From: Burkholderia sp. IMCC1007
GTDB lineage: Bacteria > Pseudomonadota > Gammaproteobacteria > Burkholderiales > Burkholderiaceae
Direction: 5' to 3'
NCBI RefSeq assembly: GCF_027257875.1
Contig: NZ_JAPVQY010000003.1
Span: forward strand, 62,001 to 126,000
DNA: 64,000 bases
Below the pieces are notes generated by a model that saw only the letters and a program-made list of their open reading frames with translations, did not search any database and was not told where the DNA came from. Positions 34,931 through 43,503 of this stretch are shown here, piece by piece (positions within the stretch are counted from its first letter, which is position 1; every line of letters begins with the position of its first letter). Position numbers and translations under genes: made by a program.

Positions 34931-36301
34931 TCAGCCCGCCTCCGATGTACCGGCCCGCTTCATCGCGACCGGCTGCGACCACGCAACCGACGCCAGCTGC
35001 GTGCGCGCGCCCGTCGCGACACGCTGGAACGCCACGCGCTGCTGCCCTTTCAGCGCGTCCGCCTTCGCGGCCCGCACCAGCACAACAGGATCGACCGGAC
35101 GATTGTGCCGCCGCACCTCGAAGTGCAGATGCGGCCCGGTTGCCGTCCCGGTGCTGCCGACCGCCCCGACGCGCTGCCCGCGCGCGATCCGCATGCCGGT
35201 ACGCAGCGTCGGCTCGAACGCCGACAGATGCGCGTAATACGACGCATAGCCGCCGCCATGCCGCACCACCACGTACTTGCCGTAGCCGCCCGGCTGCGTG
35301 CCGATGTACGACACGACGCCGCGCTCCGATGCACGGACCGTGCGGCCCGTCGGCGCGGCGAGATCGACGCCGGTGTGCACATGACGCGCGCCCGTCACCG
35401 GATGCACGCGCGTGCCGAAACGCGAACTGGTGCGCTTCGCGCTCACCGGCAGCGCGAACCGCGTGCCGGCGAGCGGCACGCCGTCGAGATCGTAGTAAGC
35501 GCCCGGCGATCGCGCATCGGCGGCAAACCACACGGCCGCGACACGCTGGCCGCGCAAGCGGATATCGAACGCCGTCACGCGCACGGCGCCGGACAACGAT
35601 GCGTCGCCGGCCGGTTCGAACGCCACACGGAACGTATCGCCCACGGCACCCTTCAGCTTCGGGTCGAGCCGACCGGCCAGCGCGCGCATGACCTGTGCGG
35701 CAACGCCAGCCGGCAGATCCGCACGCGCGAGCGACGCGCGCAGGCTGCCGGTGATCGCGCCGACCCGCGTGCCGGCCACCGGCTCCGCAAGCTTGAACGG
35801 CTCGGCCGAGACCAGCCCGGCATCGCGCGACGCGAATGCGACCGGCACGCCGACCTGGGGCAACGTCGATGCAAAACGGTAGCCGAAGCGACCCGTGTAA
35901 TCGCGCTCGATCGCACCGTGCGCGGCATCGCAGAGCACGACGTACGGCGCACATGCGCCGGCACGCACGATGGATGCGCCAGGGCGATCGTCCGTGCGCA
36001 CGCCTGCAGCATCCGGCGCGGGCACGATACGCGGTACCGCCGTCGACGCGAGCAGCCCGCCCCAGACGGTACGGGCGGAATTGAAAAAGGGCACGTCGAA
36101 GAGGTCGGCCGCCGGCGCCTTGGCCGGCGTGGACGGCGCGGCGCCGGAAGGCGCCAGCGCCACCGCGCCCTGCGCGCCGGCAAGCCACGTCGCCGCGGCA
36201 ACACCGCGCAGCAGTGCGCGGCGATTCGGGAGGCGGGTGGCGCTGCGCGGCGCGCAACGACCTCGTTCGCGTGACAGACGTAAACACAGGTCGAACCGCA
36301 T
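34931..36301 (-). CDS. M23-family metalloendopeptidase (LytM-type), exported
   Basis: A 456-residue exported peptidoglycan hydrolase or its activator. The N-terminus has an RR-containing leader (NRRALLRGVAAATWLAGAQG) that looks Tat- or Sec-type. A long domain of about 250 residues, including the SLRASLARADLPAGVAAQVM segment seen in OapA-like M23 proteins, precedes the catalytic LytM domain. Zn ligands are visible as RFGTRVHPVTGARHVHTGVD (His and Asp) and TGPHLHFEVRRHNRPVDP (HxH). All are present, so it should be active. ATG 36301 (MRFDLCL) is preferred over the longer start. Confidence 0.85.
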   Translation of the reverse strand: MRFDLCLRLSRERGRCAPRSATRLPNRRALLRGVAAATWLAGAQGAVALAPSGAAPSTPAKAPAADLFDVPFFNSARTVWGGLLASTAVPRIVPAPDAAGVRTDDRPGASIVRAGACAPYVVLCDAAHGAIERDYTGRFGYRFASTLPQVGVPVAFASRDAGLVSAEPFKLAEPVAGTRVGAITGSLRASLARADLPAGVAAQVMRALAGRLDPKLKGAVGDTFRVAFEPAGDASLSGAVRVTAFDIRLRGQRVAAVWFAADARSPGAYYDLDGVPLAGTRFALPVSAKRTSSRFGTRVHPVTGARHVHTGVDLAAPTGRTVRASERGVVSYIGTQPGGYGKYVVVRHGGGYASYYAHLSAFEPTLRTGMRIARGQRVGAVGSTGTATGPHLHFEVRRHNRPVDPVVLVRAAKADALKGQQRVAFQRVATGARTQLASVAWSQPVAMKRAGTSEAG

Positions 36302-36596
36302 CGCGTCGTCACTCGCTATCAATGAAAAAATCGGGAAGCGCCGGATCTCGCGGAGGAACGATTATCGCGATCCGGCAATGAGGCATCGAGTGTATCGACG
36401 CGCGCTGCATCGCTGAATGGGATCGATCCTATTTGCCCTGATATCGGCGTCGTACATGAACGAAATCGCGATTTCTCCGCCCGAACGCGGGCAATCCGGC
36501 CACGCGAGCTCGCGCGACACTCGGCGCGCCGTGTACAGTCGAGGGCTGCCGACACGCTGCGTGTCGCGTCATCTGTCTTCAACCCGGAATACCGTC

Positions 36597-37478
36597 ATGT
36601 TGCTCGATCATCTTCATCCGGAACGCTGGACGTTCCTGTGGGCCGCGTTGTCCACACTCTCCATCAGGCTCTGCGGCGCACTCGCGCTGCTCGTCGCCGG
36701 CTGGTGGCTGTCGAAGCGCATGGGCAACTGGCTGAACCGCGTGCTCGCGAACAAGGAGCGCGTCGACGGCACGCTGCGGCCGATCCTCTGCGACGTCGCC
36801 GTGTGGGGCATCCGCATCGTCGCGATCGTCGGCGCGCTGTCGCAGCTCGGCATCCAGACCGCGAGCATCGTCGCGGTGCTGGGCGCGGCCGGCCTCGCGA
36901 TCGGGCTCGCCCTGCAGGGCACGATGCAGAACATCGCGGCCGGCATCATGCTGTTGCTGCTGCGGCCGTTCAAGGTGGGCGACTACATCGACGGCGGCAC
37001 GGGCGTCGCGGGCACGGTAGAAGAAGTCGGGCTCTTCATGACGCGGCTCACGAAGCCGGACGGCATCTGCGAGTACGTGCCGAACAGCGCGCTGTGGGGC
37101 AGCGCAATCCGCAACTACACGCGCAATCCGACGCGCCGTCTCGATCTCGAAGTGGAAGTGTCGGTGCACGACGACATCGATCGCGCGCTCGACGCGCTGC
37201 GCGCGCTGGCCGCGGCCGACCCCGACGTGCTGCACGATCCCGCGCCGGACGTGATGGTGATGCGCTTCGACGACAGCACGGCGATCGCGAACGTGCGCGT
37301 GTGGACGCATACCGACAAGTTCTGGGCGATGCGCTGGCGTCTCGCGCGCCAGGTGCGCAAGACGCTCGCCGATGCGGACTGCGCGCTGCCGATCCGCACG
37401 CGCGAGCTGCATATCGTGCACGACGTCGAGCAGCAGCAGCGGCCGCCGGCCGAGCCGCGCCGCGCGCAGGCGTCGTGA
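36597..37478 (+). CDS. MscS-family mechanosensitive ion channel
   Basis: A 293-residue small-conductance-type channel: N-terminal helices, then the pore helix region SIVAVLGAAGLAIGLALQGT, the family-defining beta domain (QNIAAGIMLLLLRPFKVGDY and GTVEEVGLFMTRLTKPDG) and the C-terminal alpha-beta domain. It releases solutes on hypo-osmotic shock. ATG 36597 (MLLDHL) matches the family; the upstream extension is low-complexity. It ends next to a convergent hairpin. Confidence 0.92.
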   Translation: MLLDHLHPERWTFLWAALSTLSIRLCGALALLVAGWWLSKRMGNWLNRVLANKERVDGTLRPILCDVAVWGIRIVAIVGALSQLGIQTASIVAVLGAAGLAIGLALQGTMQNIAAGIMLLLLRPFKVGDYIDGGTGVAGTVEEVGLFMTRLTKPDGICEYVPNSALWGSAIRNYTRNPTRRLDLEVEVSVHDDIDRALDALRALAAADPDVLHDPAPDVMVMRFDDSTAIANVRVWTHTDKFWAMRWRLARQVRKTLADADCALPIRTRELHIVHDVEQQQRPPAEPRRAQAS

Positions 37479-37480
37479 TG

Positions 37481-37505
37481 CGACGGGGCGCGCCACGCCC
37501 CGTCG
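37481..37505. terminator. Convergent-gene hairpin (10-bp stem)
   Basis: CGACGGGGCG (37481-37490) and CGCCCCGTCG (37496-37505) form a perfect stem around a 5-nt loop in the 30-bp gap between the MscS and substrate-binding-protein stops. No T-tract follows on either strand, so it may be a bidirectional terminator assisted by Rho or a 3'-end stabiliser. Confidence 0.55.
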
Positions 37506-37508
37506 CCG

Positions 37509-38654
37509 TTACATCCTGACGATGTCGAGCAGCGCCTTCTTGCCGCTCCTGTACGTGAACACCGAGATCGCGCCGTGCTTCAGGTCGCCCTGCGGCGTGA
37601 AGCTCGTTTCGCCGATCACGCCGCGGTAGTCGGTCGCCGGCATCGCGGCCAGCACCTTCGCCGGGTCGGTCGAATTCGCGCGCTTCATCGCGTCGACGAT
37701 GATGTATACCGCGTCGTACGAGAACGGCGCATACACCTGCATCGGCTGGTGGTAACGCGCTTCGTAGCGCTTCACGAACGCCGCGCCGCCCGGCATCTTC
37801 TCGAGCGCGATGCCGGCTTCCGAGCACACGACGTTGTCCGACGCGGGGCCCGCGAGCTTCGGCAGGTCGGTCGAGCACACGCCGTCGCCGGCGAGCACCT
37901 TCGCGCGCAGGCCGAGCTGGCGCGCCTGCTTCGCGAGCGGGCCGCCGGTGGCGTCCATCCCGCCGTACATGATCGCGTCGGGGTTCTCGCCCTTGATCTT
38001 CGTCAGGATCGCGCGGAAGTCGATCGCCTTGTCGTTGGTCGCGTCGTGCGAGACGACCTTGATCCCCGATGCCTTCGCCGCCTTCTCGAATTCGGTCGCG
38101 AGGCCCTGCCCGTACGCGGTCGAGTCGTCGATCACGGCGACCGTCCCGATCCCGAGGTTCTTCGCCGCGTAACTGGCGAGCGCGGGCCCCTGCTGCGCGT
38201 CGGTCGCGACGACGCGATAGGTCGTCTTGAACCCCTGTTGCGTGTACATCGGATTCGTTGCGGCCTGCGAGATCTGCACGACACCGCCGTCGCGATAGAC
38301 GCGCGACGCCGGAATCGACGTGCCCGAGTTGTGATGGCCGACGACGCCGACCACCTTGTCGTCGACGAGCCGCTGCGCGACCTGCGTGGCCTGACGCGGA
38401 TCGCCCGCGTCGTCCTGCGCATCGAGCTGCAGCGTGATCTTCCTGCCGCCGATCACGAGCCCATTCGCGTTGATTTCCTCGACCGCCAGCCTCGCGCCGT
38501 TCTCGCTGTCCTTGCCGAGGTGCGCGATCGCGCCGGTCAGCGGCGCGACGTGCCCGATCCGCACGATTTCATCCGCCCGCGCGGAAAACGCGGACAGTGC
38601 GCACGCCAGCCCGACTGCCGCCGCGCATGCCGCCTTCTTCTGATGCCGATTCAT
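37509..38654 (-). CDS. Branched-chain amino-acid-type ABC transporter substrate-binding protein (LivK-like)
   Basis: A 381-residue periplasmic protein with a Sec signal (residues 1-27, CALSAFSARA) and a type-I binding-protein fold: IVRIGHVAPLTGAIAHLGKD at the start, VVGHHNSGTSIPASRVYRDG and VAVIDDSTAYGQGLATEFEK in the middle. These bind Leu/Ile/Val or related ligands for uptake. ATG 38654 (MNRHQ) was chosen. No permease or ATPase gene is adjacent, so its partner complex is elsewhere. The acetylpolyamine deacetylase gene ends 70 bp upstream on the same strand and may be co-transcribed. Confidence 0.92.
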   Translation of the reverse strand: MNRHQKKAACAAAVGLACALSAFSARADEIVRIGHVAPLTGAIAHLGKDSENGARLAVEEINANGLVIGGRKITLQLDAQDDAGDPRQATQVAQRLVDDKVVGVVGHHNSGTSIPASRVYRDGGVVQISQAATNPMYTQQGFKTTYRVVATDAQQGPALASYAAKNLGIGTVAVIDDSTAYGQGLATEFEKAAKASGIKVVSHDATNDKAIDFRAILTKIKGENPDAIMYGGMDATGGPLAKQARQLGLRAKVLAGDGVCSTDLPKLAGPASDNVVCSEAGIALEKMPGGAAFVKRYEARYHQPMQVYAPFSYDAVYIIVDAMKRANSTDPAKVLAAMPATDYRGVIGETSFTPQGDLKHGAISVFTYRSGKKALLDIVRM

Positions 38655-38724
38655 GTTCGTCTCCTTCGTTGTCGCTGTTGGTTCGTGATCCTGACCGTCG
38701 TTCATGGAAGGCAAAGCGATGCGC

Positions 38725-39762
38725 TCACGCGCGCCCTTCGAAGCCGAGCAGCACGTTCACCGCATTGATGCCGATTTCGTCGACCATGTAGCCGCCTTCC
38801 ATCACGAACAGCGTCGGCAGGTTCAGGCGCGCGAGCGCTTCGCCGATGCGCAGGTAGTCCGGCGAACGCAGGCGGAAATGGCTGATCGGATCGTGCTCGA
38901 ACGTGTCGACGCCGAGCGACACGACGAGCAGGTCGGGCGCATGCGCGGCGATCGCGGCCGCCGCATGGTCGAGCGCCGTCGCGTAGGTGCGCCACTGCGT
39001 GCCCTTCGGCAGCGGCAGGTTCAGGTTGAAGCCTTCGCCCGCGCCGGCGCCGCGCTCGTCCGCATAGCCGGAGAAGTACGGGTACGACACCGGCGCCTCG
39101 CCGTGGATCGAGGCGAACAGCACGTCGGCACGGTCGTAGAAGATGTCCTGCGTGCCGTTGCCGTGGTGGAAATCGACGTCGAGTACCGCGACCCGCGCCG
39201 CGCCGCTCGCGATGCCGTGCTGCGCGGCGATCGCCGCGTTGTTCAGGTAGCAGTAGCCGCCCATGTATTCGCGGCCCGCATGGTGGCCGGGCGGCCGGCA
39301 CAGCGCGAACGCCGCGCGCGCGCCGCCGTTCGACAGCAGGTCGGCGCCGGTCAGCGCGGAGTTCGCGCTCGCGCTCACCGCGTCCCACGTGCCGGCGTTG
39401 ATCGGCGCGCCGGCGTCCATCGCGAAGAAGCCGAGCTTGCCGTCGATGAACTCGGGCAGCGTCGCCGCGGCCGGCATCGCGCGCACCGGCCACACGAGCG
39501 GCAGCGCCTGGCACGTGCGGCCGGTCGCCGTCCATTCGTCCCACGCGCCGGCGAGGAAGTCGACATAGCGTGCGCTGTGCGCGCCCGCATAGCTCGCGCG
39601 ATCGAACGCGCGCGGCGCGATCACGTCGCCGAGGCCGGCCGCGCGAACCTGCGCGAGCACCGTTTCGGCGCGAAGGGGATTCTCGAACGAATCGGTGATC
39701 GCGCCGTCCTTCAGTTCGACGCCGCGATGCAGATGATGATCGCTGCTGTACACCGTGAGCAT
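38725..39762 (-). CDS. Histone-deacetylase-family acetylpolyamine amidohydrolase
   Basis: A 345-residue zinc deacetylase. The family's catalytic His pair (CRPPGHHAG), the zinc-binding Asp/His (VLDVDFHHGNGTQDIFYDRA) and the third Asp region (LLVVSLGVDTFEHDP, with GGYMVDEIG) are present. Bacterial relatives deacetylate acetylputrescine and similar acetylpolyamines. It is followed by a binding-protein gene and is divergent from an Lrp/AsnC gene with 125 bp between starts, suggesting polyamine or amino-acid catabolism under Lrp-type control. The substrate is inferred from family. Confidence 0.88.
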   Translation of the reverse strand: MLTVYSSDHHLHRGVELKDGAITDSFENPLRAETVLAQVRAAGLGDVIAPRAFDRASYAGAHSARYVDFLAGAWDEWTATGRTCQALPLVWPVRAMPAAATLPEFIDGKLGFFAMDAGAPINAGTWDAVSASANSALTGADLLSNGGARAAFALCRPPGHHAGREYMGGYCYLNNAAIAAQHGIASGAARVAVLDVDFHHGNGTQDIFYDRADVLFASIHGEAPVSYPYFSGYADERGAGAGEGFNLNLPLPKGTQWRTYATALDHAAAAIAAHAPDLLVVSLGVDTFEHDPISHFRLRSPDYLRIGEALARLNLPTLFVMEGGYMVDEIGINAVNVLLGFEGRA

Positions 39763-39887
39763 GGTTGACCGTTGCAGTAAGAGCCGTGAGGGGTAGCAAC
39801 AGTCTATTGAGGCCGATCGGCATTAGCTTTGCTTTTCAGATCTTCGTTTCGTACAATTTTGAGAAAACCGCCTACGGAGACCCTCGA

Positions 39888-40376
39888 ATGAGCAAAAATC
39901 GCGCTTCAGCGGAGCTCGACGGCGTCGATCGCACGATGCTGCGCCTGCTCCAGGAAGACGGCGCGCTGTCGAACGCGACGCTCGGCGACCGGCTGTCGCT
40001 GAGCGTCACGCCGTGCTGGCGGCGGCGCAAGCGGCTCGAGGACGAAGGCGTGATCACCGGCTACCAGGCGAACCTCGACCGCCGTGCGCTCGGGATGAAC
40101 GTGTTCGCGTTCGTACAAGTCACGTTCAACATGCATTCGGGCCAGGATTCGGATCACTTCGAGGACGTGATGCGGCGTCACGACGAAGTGACGTCGTGCC
40201 ACAAGATCACCGGCGCGGCCGACTACATCCTGCAGGTCGTCGCGGCCGATCTCGACGCGTATGCGGAATTCGTCGAACAGGTGCTGAGAAAACAGGCCGG
40301 CGTGTCGTCGATCCAGTCGAGCCTCGCCCTACGCGAGATCAAGTTCTCGTCGCGCGTGCCGGTACCGGATGCGTGA
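39888..40376 (+). CDS. Lrp/AsnC family transcriptional regulator
   Basis: A 162-residue regulator with an N-terminal winged-helix domain (LDGVDRTMLRLLQEDGALSN, LSVTPCWRRRKRLEDEGVIT) and RAM domain (VTSCHKITGAADYILQVVAA). It diverges from the deacetylase gene and probably controls it. The region upstream of its start (TTTTGAGAAAACC) is A+T-rich. Confidence 0.9.
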   Translation: MSKNRASAELDGVDRTMLRLLQEDGALSNATLGDRLSLSVTPCWRRRKRLEDEGVITGYQANLDRRALGMNVFAFVQVTFNMHSGQDSDHFEDVMRRHDEVTSCHKITGAADYILQVVAADLDAYAEFVEQVLRKQAGVSSIQSSLALREIKFSSRVPVPDA

Positions 40377-40436
40377 CTGCCCGCCGTTCGTGCACGGGCA
40401 TCCGCCGTCGATCGTCATCCCATGGAGTGCTACCCG

Positions 40437-40748
40437 ATGAAATCCTTCACGTCTTCGGCGTCGATTGCGGCGACGATCGCCGCCGCACTTGCCCTGAGCG
40501 CGTGCGCGACGCAACCGCCTTCGCCTCTGCCGCCCGATGTCGCCGGGCGAGACACGCAGACCGCCCAGGCTACCGCGCCGATGGTCGGCGGCGATCGCGA
40601 TGCGCATGGCTGCATCGGCTCGGCCGGCTACGCATGGTGCATGCAGACGCAGCAATGCGAACGCCCGTGGGAACTCGCGAAGCAGAACGGCTTCCCGAAT
40701 TCGGCGCAGGGGTACGAGCAGTTCTGCCGCAACACTTCGGCGAAGTGA
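40437..40748 (+). CDS. Small lipoprotein of unknown function
   Basis: A 103-residue secreted lipoprotein: a lipoprotein signal with lipobox LSAC (Cys at residue 23), a Pro/Ala/Thr-rich spacer, and a conserved-looking C-terminal motif GCIGSAGYAWCMQTQQCERP followed by WELAKQNGF and a final Cys. Four cysteines in the mature domain suggest two disulfides. I have seen the GCIGSAGYxWC pattern in small envelope proteins but cannot name a function. ATG 40437 (MKSF) fits the signal. Confidence 0.7.
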   Translation: MKSFTSSASIAATIAAALALSACATQPPSPLPPDVAGRDTQTAQATAPMVGGDRDAHGCIGSAGYAWCMQTQQCERPWELAKQNGFPNSAQGYEQFCRNTSAK

Positions 40749-41019
40749 GACGCGGTCGCGGCGCGATGCCGCGACATCTCGACGAATATCGATGCGGCGC
40801 GCGGGGCGTTCGCTTCGCGCATTGACCCGACGCATCGGCGTAGCGACGAATCCACGTTCCGTCGTTACGGCGCTGCGTCGCCCCCGCATCGGCGCGACGC
40901 ACGCCGATTGCGTGCGTCCCCGCTTCCCCGCTTTCCGCCGCCTTTCCCGTTCCGCGCACCGTCGTTCCGGAAACCCGGACACGCAAAAAACCCCACGAAA
41001 ACAAGGATATTTCGCGCGT

Positions 41020-41048
41020 GCGACACGGTAACCGAGTTCGGTTATATT
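41020..41048 (+). promoter_or_regulatory. Candidate promoter with embedded operator upstream of mqo
   Basis: GCGACA (41020-41025) and TATATT (41043-41048) are separated by exactly 17 bp. Between them, TAACCGA-gt-TCGGTTA (41029-41044) is a perfect 7-bp inverted repeat, the position where a repressor would block RNA polymerase. Transcription from here would give mqo a 5' leader of about 320 nt. No gene is visible elsewhere in the 625-bp interval 40749-41373. Confidence 0.5.
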
Positions 41049-41259
41049 ACGCGCCCCTTGCCGTCCCGCCCCCGCCAACCGCATTGCGCGCAGCCTCTTT
41101 CGGCACTGCCTGAAGCACCGTCCCGCGAGGCTTGCCGCACCGGTCCGCATGCGTCGCGCACGACCGCGATGCATGCGTCTGCATGACCGCACGAAGCCGA
41201 TCCGAAGGTGTCCTTCGCAACGATTTCGCGTGCGCAAATACAACCGCGAACACGGCCGA

Positions 41260-41294
41260 TCCGGAATTCCGGATTCGCGATCCGGATCTCCGGA
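41260..41294 (+). repeat. Fourfold TCCGGA palindromic cluster in the mqo leader
   Basis: TCCGGA occurs at 41260, 41268, 41281 and 41289. The first pair forms the perfect 14-bp palindrome TCCGGAATTCCGGA, the second is TCCGGATCTCCGGA. Spacing is 8, 13 and 8 bases between starts. It lies 80-114 bp before the mqo start and may be an operator array or an RNA structure. Confidence 0.6.
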
Positions 41295-41373
41295 TGGGCG
41301 AGCCGATCGCGATCGAACATCGGCCGGGCGGGATGGCAAGCCGATGCATTCAGGTTAAAAAAGAGGATCTGCT

Positions 41374-43017
41374 GTGATCAAAACGTTACGGGTAATACTG
41401 TCGGCGCTTGCGCTGTGCGTCGCCGCGTCGTCCGCGCATGCGGCCGATACGAAGAAGGTCGACGTCCTGCTGGTGGGCGGCGGCATCATGAGTTCCACGC
41501 TTGGCGTGTGGCTGCACGAGTTGCAGCCCGACTGGTCGATGACGATGGTCGAGCGCCTCGACGGCGTCGCGCTGGAGAGCTCGAACGGCTGGAACAACGC
41601 GGGCACCGGCCACTCGGCGCTCGCCGAGCTGAACTACACGCCGGAGAAGGCGGACGGCAAGATCGACATCTCGAAGGCGATCGAGATCAACGAGTCGTTC
41701 CAGATCTCGCGCCAGTTCTGGGCGTGGCAGGTCAAGCAAGGCGTGCTGAAGAACCCGCACGCGTTCATCAACTCGACGCCGCACATGAGCTTCGTGTGGG
41801 GCGACGACAACGTCCGCTTCCTGAAGAAGCGCTACGAAGCGCTGCAGGCGAGCCCGCTGTTCCGCGGGATGCAGTACTCGGAAGACTACGACCGGATCAA
41901 GCAGTGGGTGCCGCTGATGATGGAAGGCCGCGATCGCAACCAGAAGGTCGCCGCGACGTGGACGCCGATCGGCACCGACGTGAACTTCGGCGAGATCACG
42001 CGCCAGTTCGTCGGCTACCTGAAGACGCAGCCGAACTTCACGCTGTCGCTGTCGAGCGAAGTGCGCGAGATCTCGCGCAACGCGGACGGCACGTGGCACG
42101 TGTCGTGGGTCAAGCTGCATTCGGATGAACCGCCGCAGGCCGTCGACGCGAAATTCGTGTTCATCGGCGCGGGCGGCGGTGCGCTGCACCTGCTGCAGGC
42201 GTCGGGCATCCCCGAGGCGAAGGACTACGGTGCATTCCCCGTCGGCGGCTCGTTCCTCGTGACCGACAACCCCGAGGTCGTGAAGCAGCACCTCGCGAAG
42301 GCGTACGGCAAGGCGTCGGTCGGCTCGCCGCCGATGTCGGTGCCGCACCTCGACACGCGGATCATCGACGGCAAGAAGATCATCCTGTTCGGGCCGTTCG
42401 CGACGTTCTCGACCAAGTTCCTGAAGAATGGCTCGTACTTCGACCTCGCGAAGAGCACCAACCTGCACAACGTCGCGCCGATGATGCGCGTGGGCGTCGA
42501 CGAATTCCCGCTGGTCGAGTACCTCGCCGGCCAGCTGATGCTGACCGACGACGACCGCTTCAACGCGCTGAAGGAATATTTCCCGAACGCGAAGAAGGAA
42601 GACTGGCGCCTGTGGCAAGCCGGCCAGCGCGTGCAGATCATCAAGCGCGATCCGAAGAAGGGTGGCGTGCTGAAGCTCGGCACCGAGATCGTCGCGTCGC
42701 AGGACGGCAGCATCGCGGGGCTGCTCGGCGCGTCGCCGGGCGCGTCGACCGCCGCGCCGATCATGCTGAGCCTGATGCAGAAGGTGTTCAAGGACAAGGT
42801 CGCGACGCCCGAGTGGCAGCAGAAGATCCGCCAGATCGTGCCGAGCTACGGCACCAAGCTGAACGACAGCCCGGCGAAGGTCGTCGACGAATGGGCCTAC
42901 ACGAGCGACGTGCTGCAACTGTCGCCGCCGCCGAAGATCGACCTCGGCGTGCCGTCGCAGGCCACCGGCGCCGCGCCGGCCCGCCCGGCGAAGGCATCGG
43001 CCGACATGGCGCTGTAA
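41374..43017 (+). CDS. mqo: Malate:quinone oxidoreductase
   Basis: A 547-residue FAD-dependent enzyme oxidising malate to oxaloacetate with electron transfer to quinone. The dinucleotide-binding [40 protein letters not shown] and C-terminal [20 protein letters not shown] are typical of Mqo. The start is GTG 41374 with AAGAGGA upstream. Unusually, the FAD fold is preceded by a segment with all features of a Sec signal peptide (residues 1-24, [13 protein letters not shown]). A Pro/Ala-rich tail ends the protein. A strong terminator follows. Confidence 0.93.
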   Translation: MIKTLRVILSALALCVAASSAHAADTKKVDVLLVGGGIMSSTLGVWLHELQPDWSMTMVERLDGVALESSNGWNNAGTGHSALAELNYTPEKADGKIDISKAIEINESFQISRQFWAWQVKQGVLKNPHAFINSTPHMSFVWGDDNVRFLKKRYEALQASPLFRGMQYSEDYDRIKQWVPLMMEGRDRNQKVAATWTPIGTDVNFGEITRQFVGYLKTQPNFTLSLSSEVREISRNADGTWHVSWVKLHSDEPPQAVDAKFVFIGAGGGALHLLQASGIPEAKDYGAFPVGGSFLVTDNPEVVKQHLAKAYGKASVGSPPMSVPHLDTRIIDGKKIILFGPFATFSTKFLKNGSYFDLAKSTNLHNVAPMMRVGVDEFPLVEYLAGQLMLTDDDRFNALKEYFPNAKKEDWRLWQAGQRVQIIKRDPKKGGVLKLGTEIVASQDGSIAGLLGASPGASTAAPIMLSLMQKVFKDKVATPEWQQKIRQIVPSYGTKLNDSPAKVVDEWAYTSDVLQLSPPPKIDLGVPSQATGAAPARPAKASADMAL

Positions 43018-43077
43018 CGCGTCCGACGCCGCGCGGCATCTGCGCGGCACCCGCGCACCGCTGTTATGCCGCCCGAC

Positions 43078-43105
43078 ACGGCCGCCCTCCCGGGCGGCCG
43101 TTTTT
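43078..43105 (+). terminator. Rho-independent terminator of mqo
   Basis: ACGGCCGCCC (43078-43087) pairs perfectly with GGGCGGCCGT (43092-43101) around a TCCC loop and runs into TTTTT (43101-43105). It is 60 bp after the mqo stop, a textbook intrinsic terminator. Confidence 0.9.
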
Positions 43106-43305
43106 CGTGGCGCGCGCCGGGCGGAAGCACCGGCTTCCGCTAGAATTGCGGCACGCGCGACCCCGTCGCCGCCCGATCCATCATCCGCATCGATACAACC
43201 CGAGCCACCGCCGGTGCGGCCCGCGCGCCAGGCCGCGCGGGCGCCGCCCGCCGTTGCCGCGCCCGCCGGGGCGCGTCACCAACCGAATTCAGCTGGAGAA
43301 AGACC

Positions 43306-43503
43306 GTGTTTACCTGCCGAAACCAGAGCTGCGGCACGCAGTGGGAGCAGTCCGACGTCGTCATCAAGGACGAAGGCCAGGGGCTGCTGTTCCGCTGCCC
43401 GCTGTGCGGCGCCCGCAACTATCTCGAACGCTTCGAAGACGACGAAGGCAACGTCGTCTACGAGCAGATGGAAGGCCGCCCCTACCTCGGAGACGTCTCT
43501 TGA
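43306..43503 (+). CDS. Small zinc-ribbon protein
   Basis: A 65-residue protein with two cysteine pairs, CRNQSCGTQW and FRCPLCGARNYLE, spaced as a zinc ribbon, followed by an acidic stretch. It begins at GTG 43306 with GGAGAAAG upstream. Its stop overlaps the TTG start of dbpA (TTGA), so the two are translationally coupled; an RNA-related role is an inference from this. Confidence 0.8.
   Translation: MFTCRNQSCGTQWEQSDVVIKDEGQGLLFRCPLCGARNYLERFEDDEGNVVYEQMEGRPYLGDVS

Noticed and set aside
42612..43499. Upstream extension of the dbpA reading frame
   Set aside because: The frame stays open through the mqo gene and its terminator but is mqo read in another frame. The helicase starts at TTG 43500, which gives normal length.
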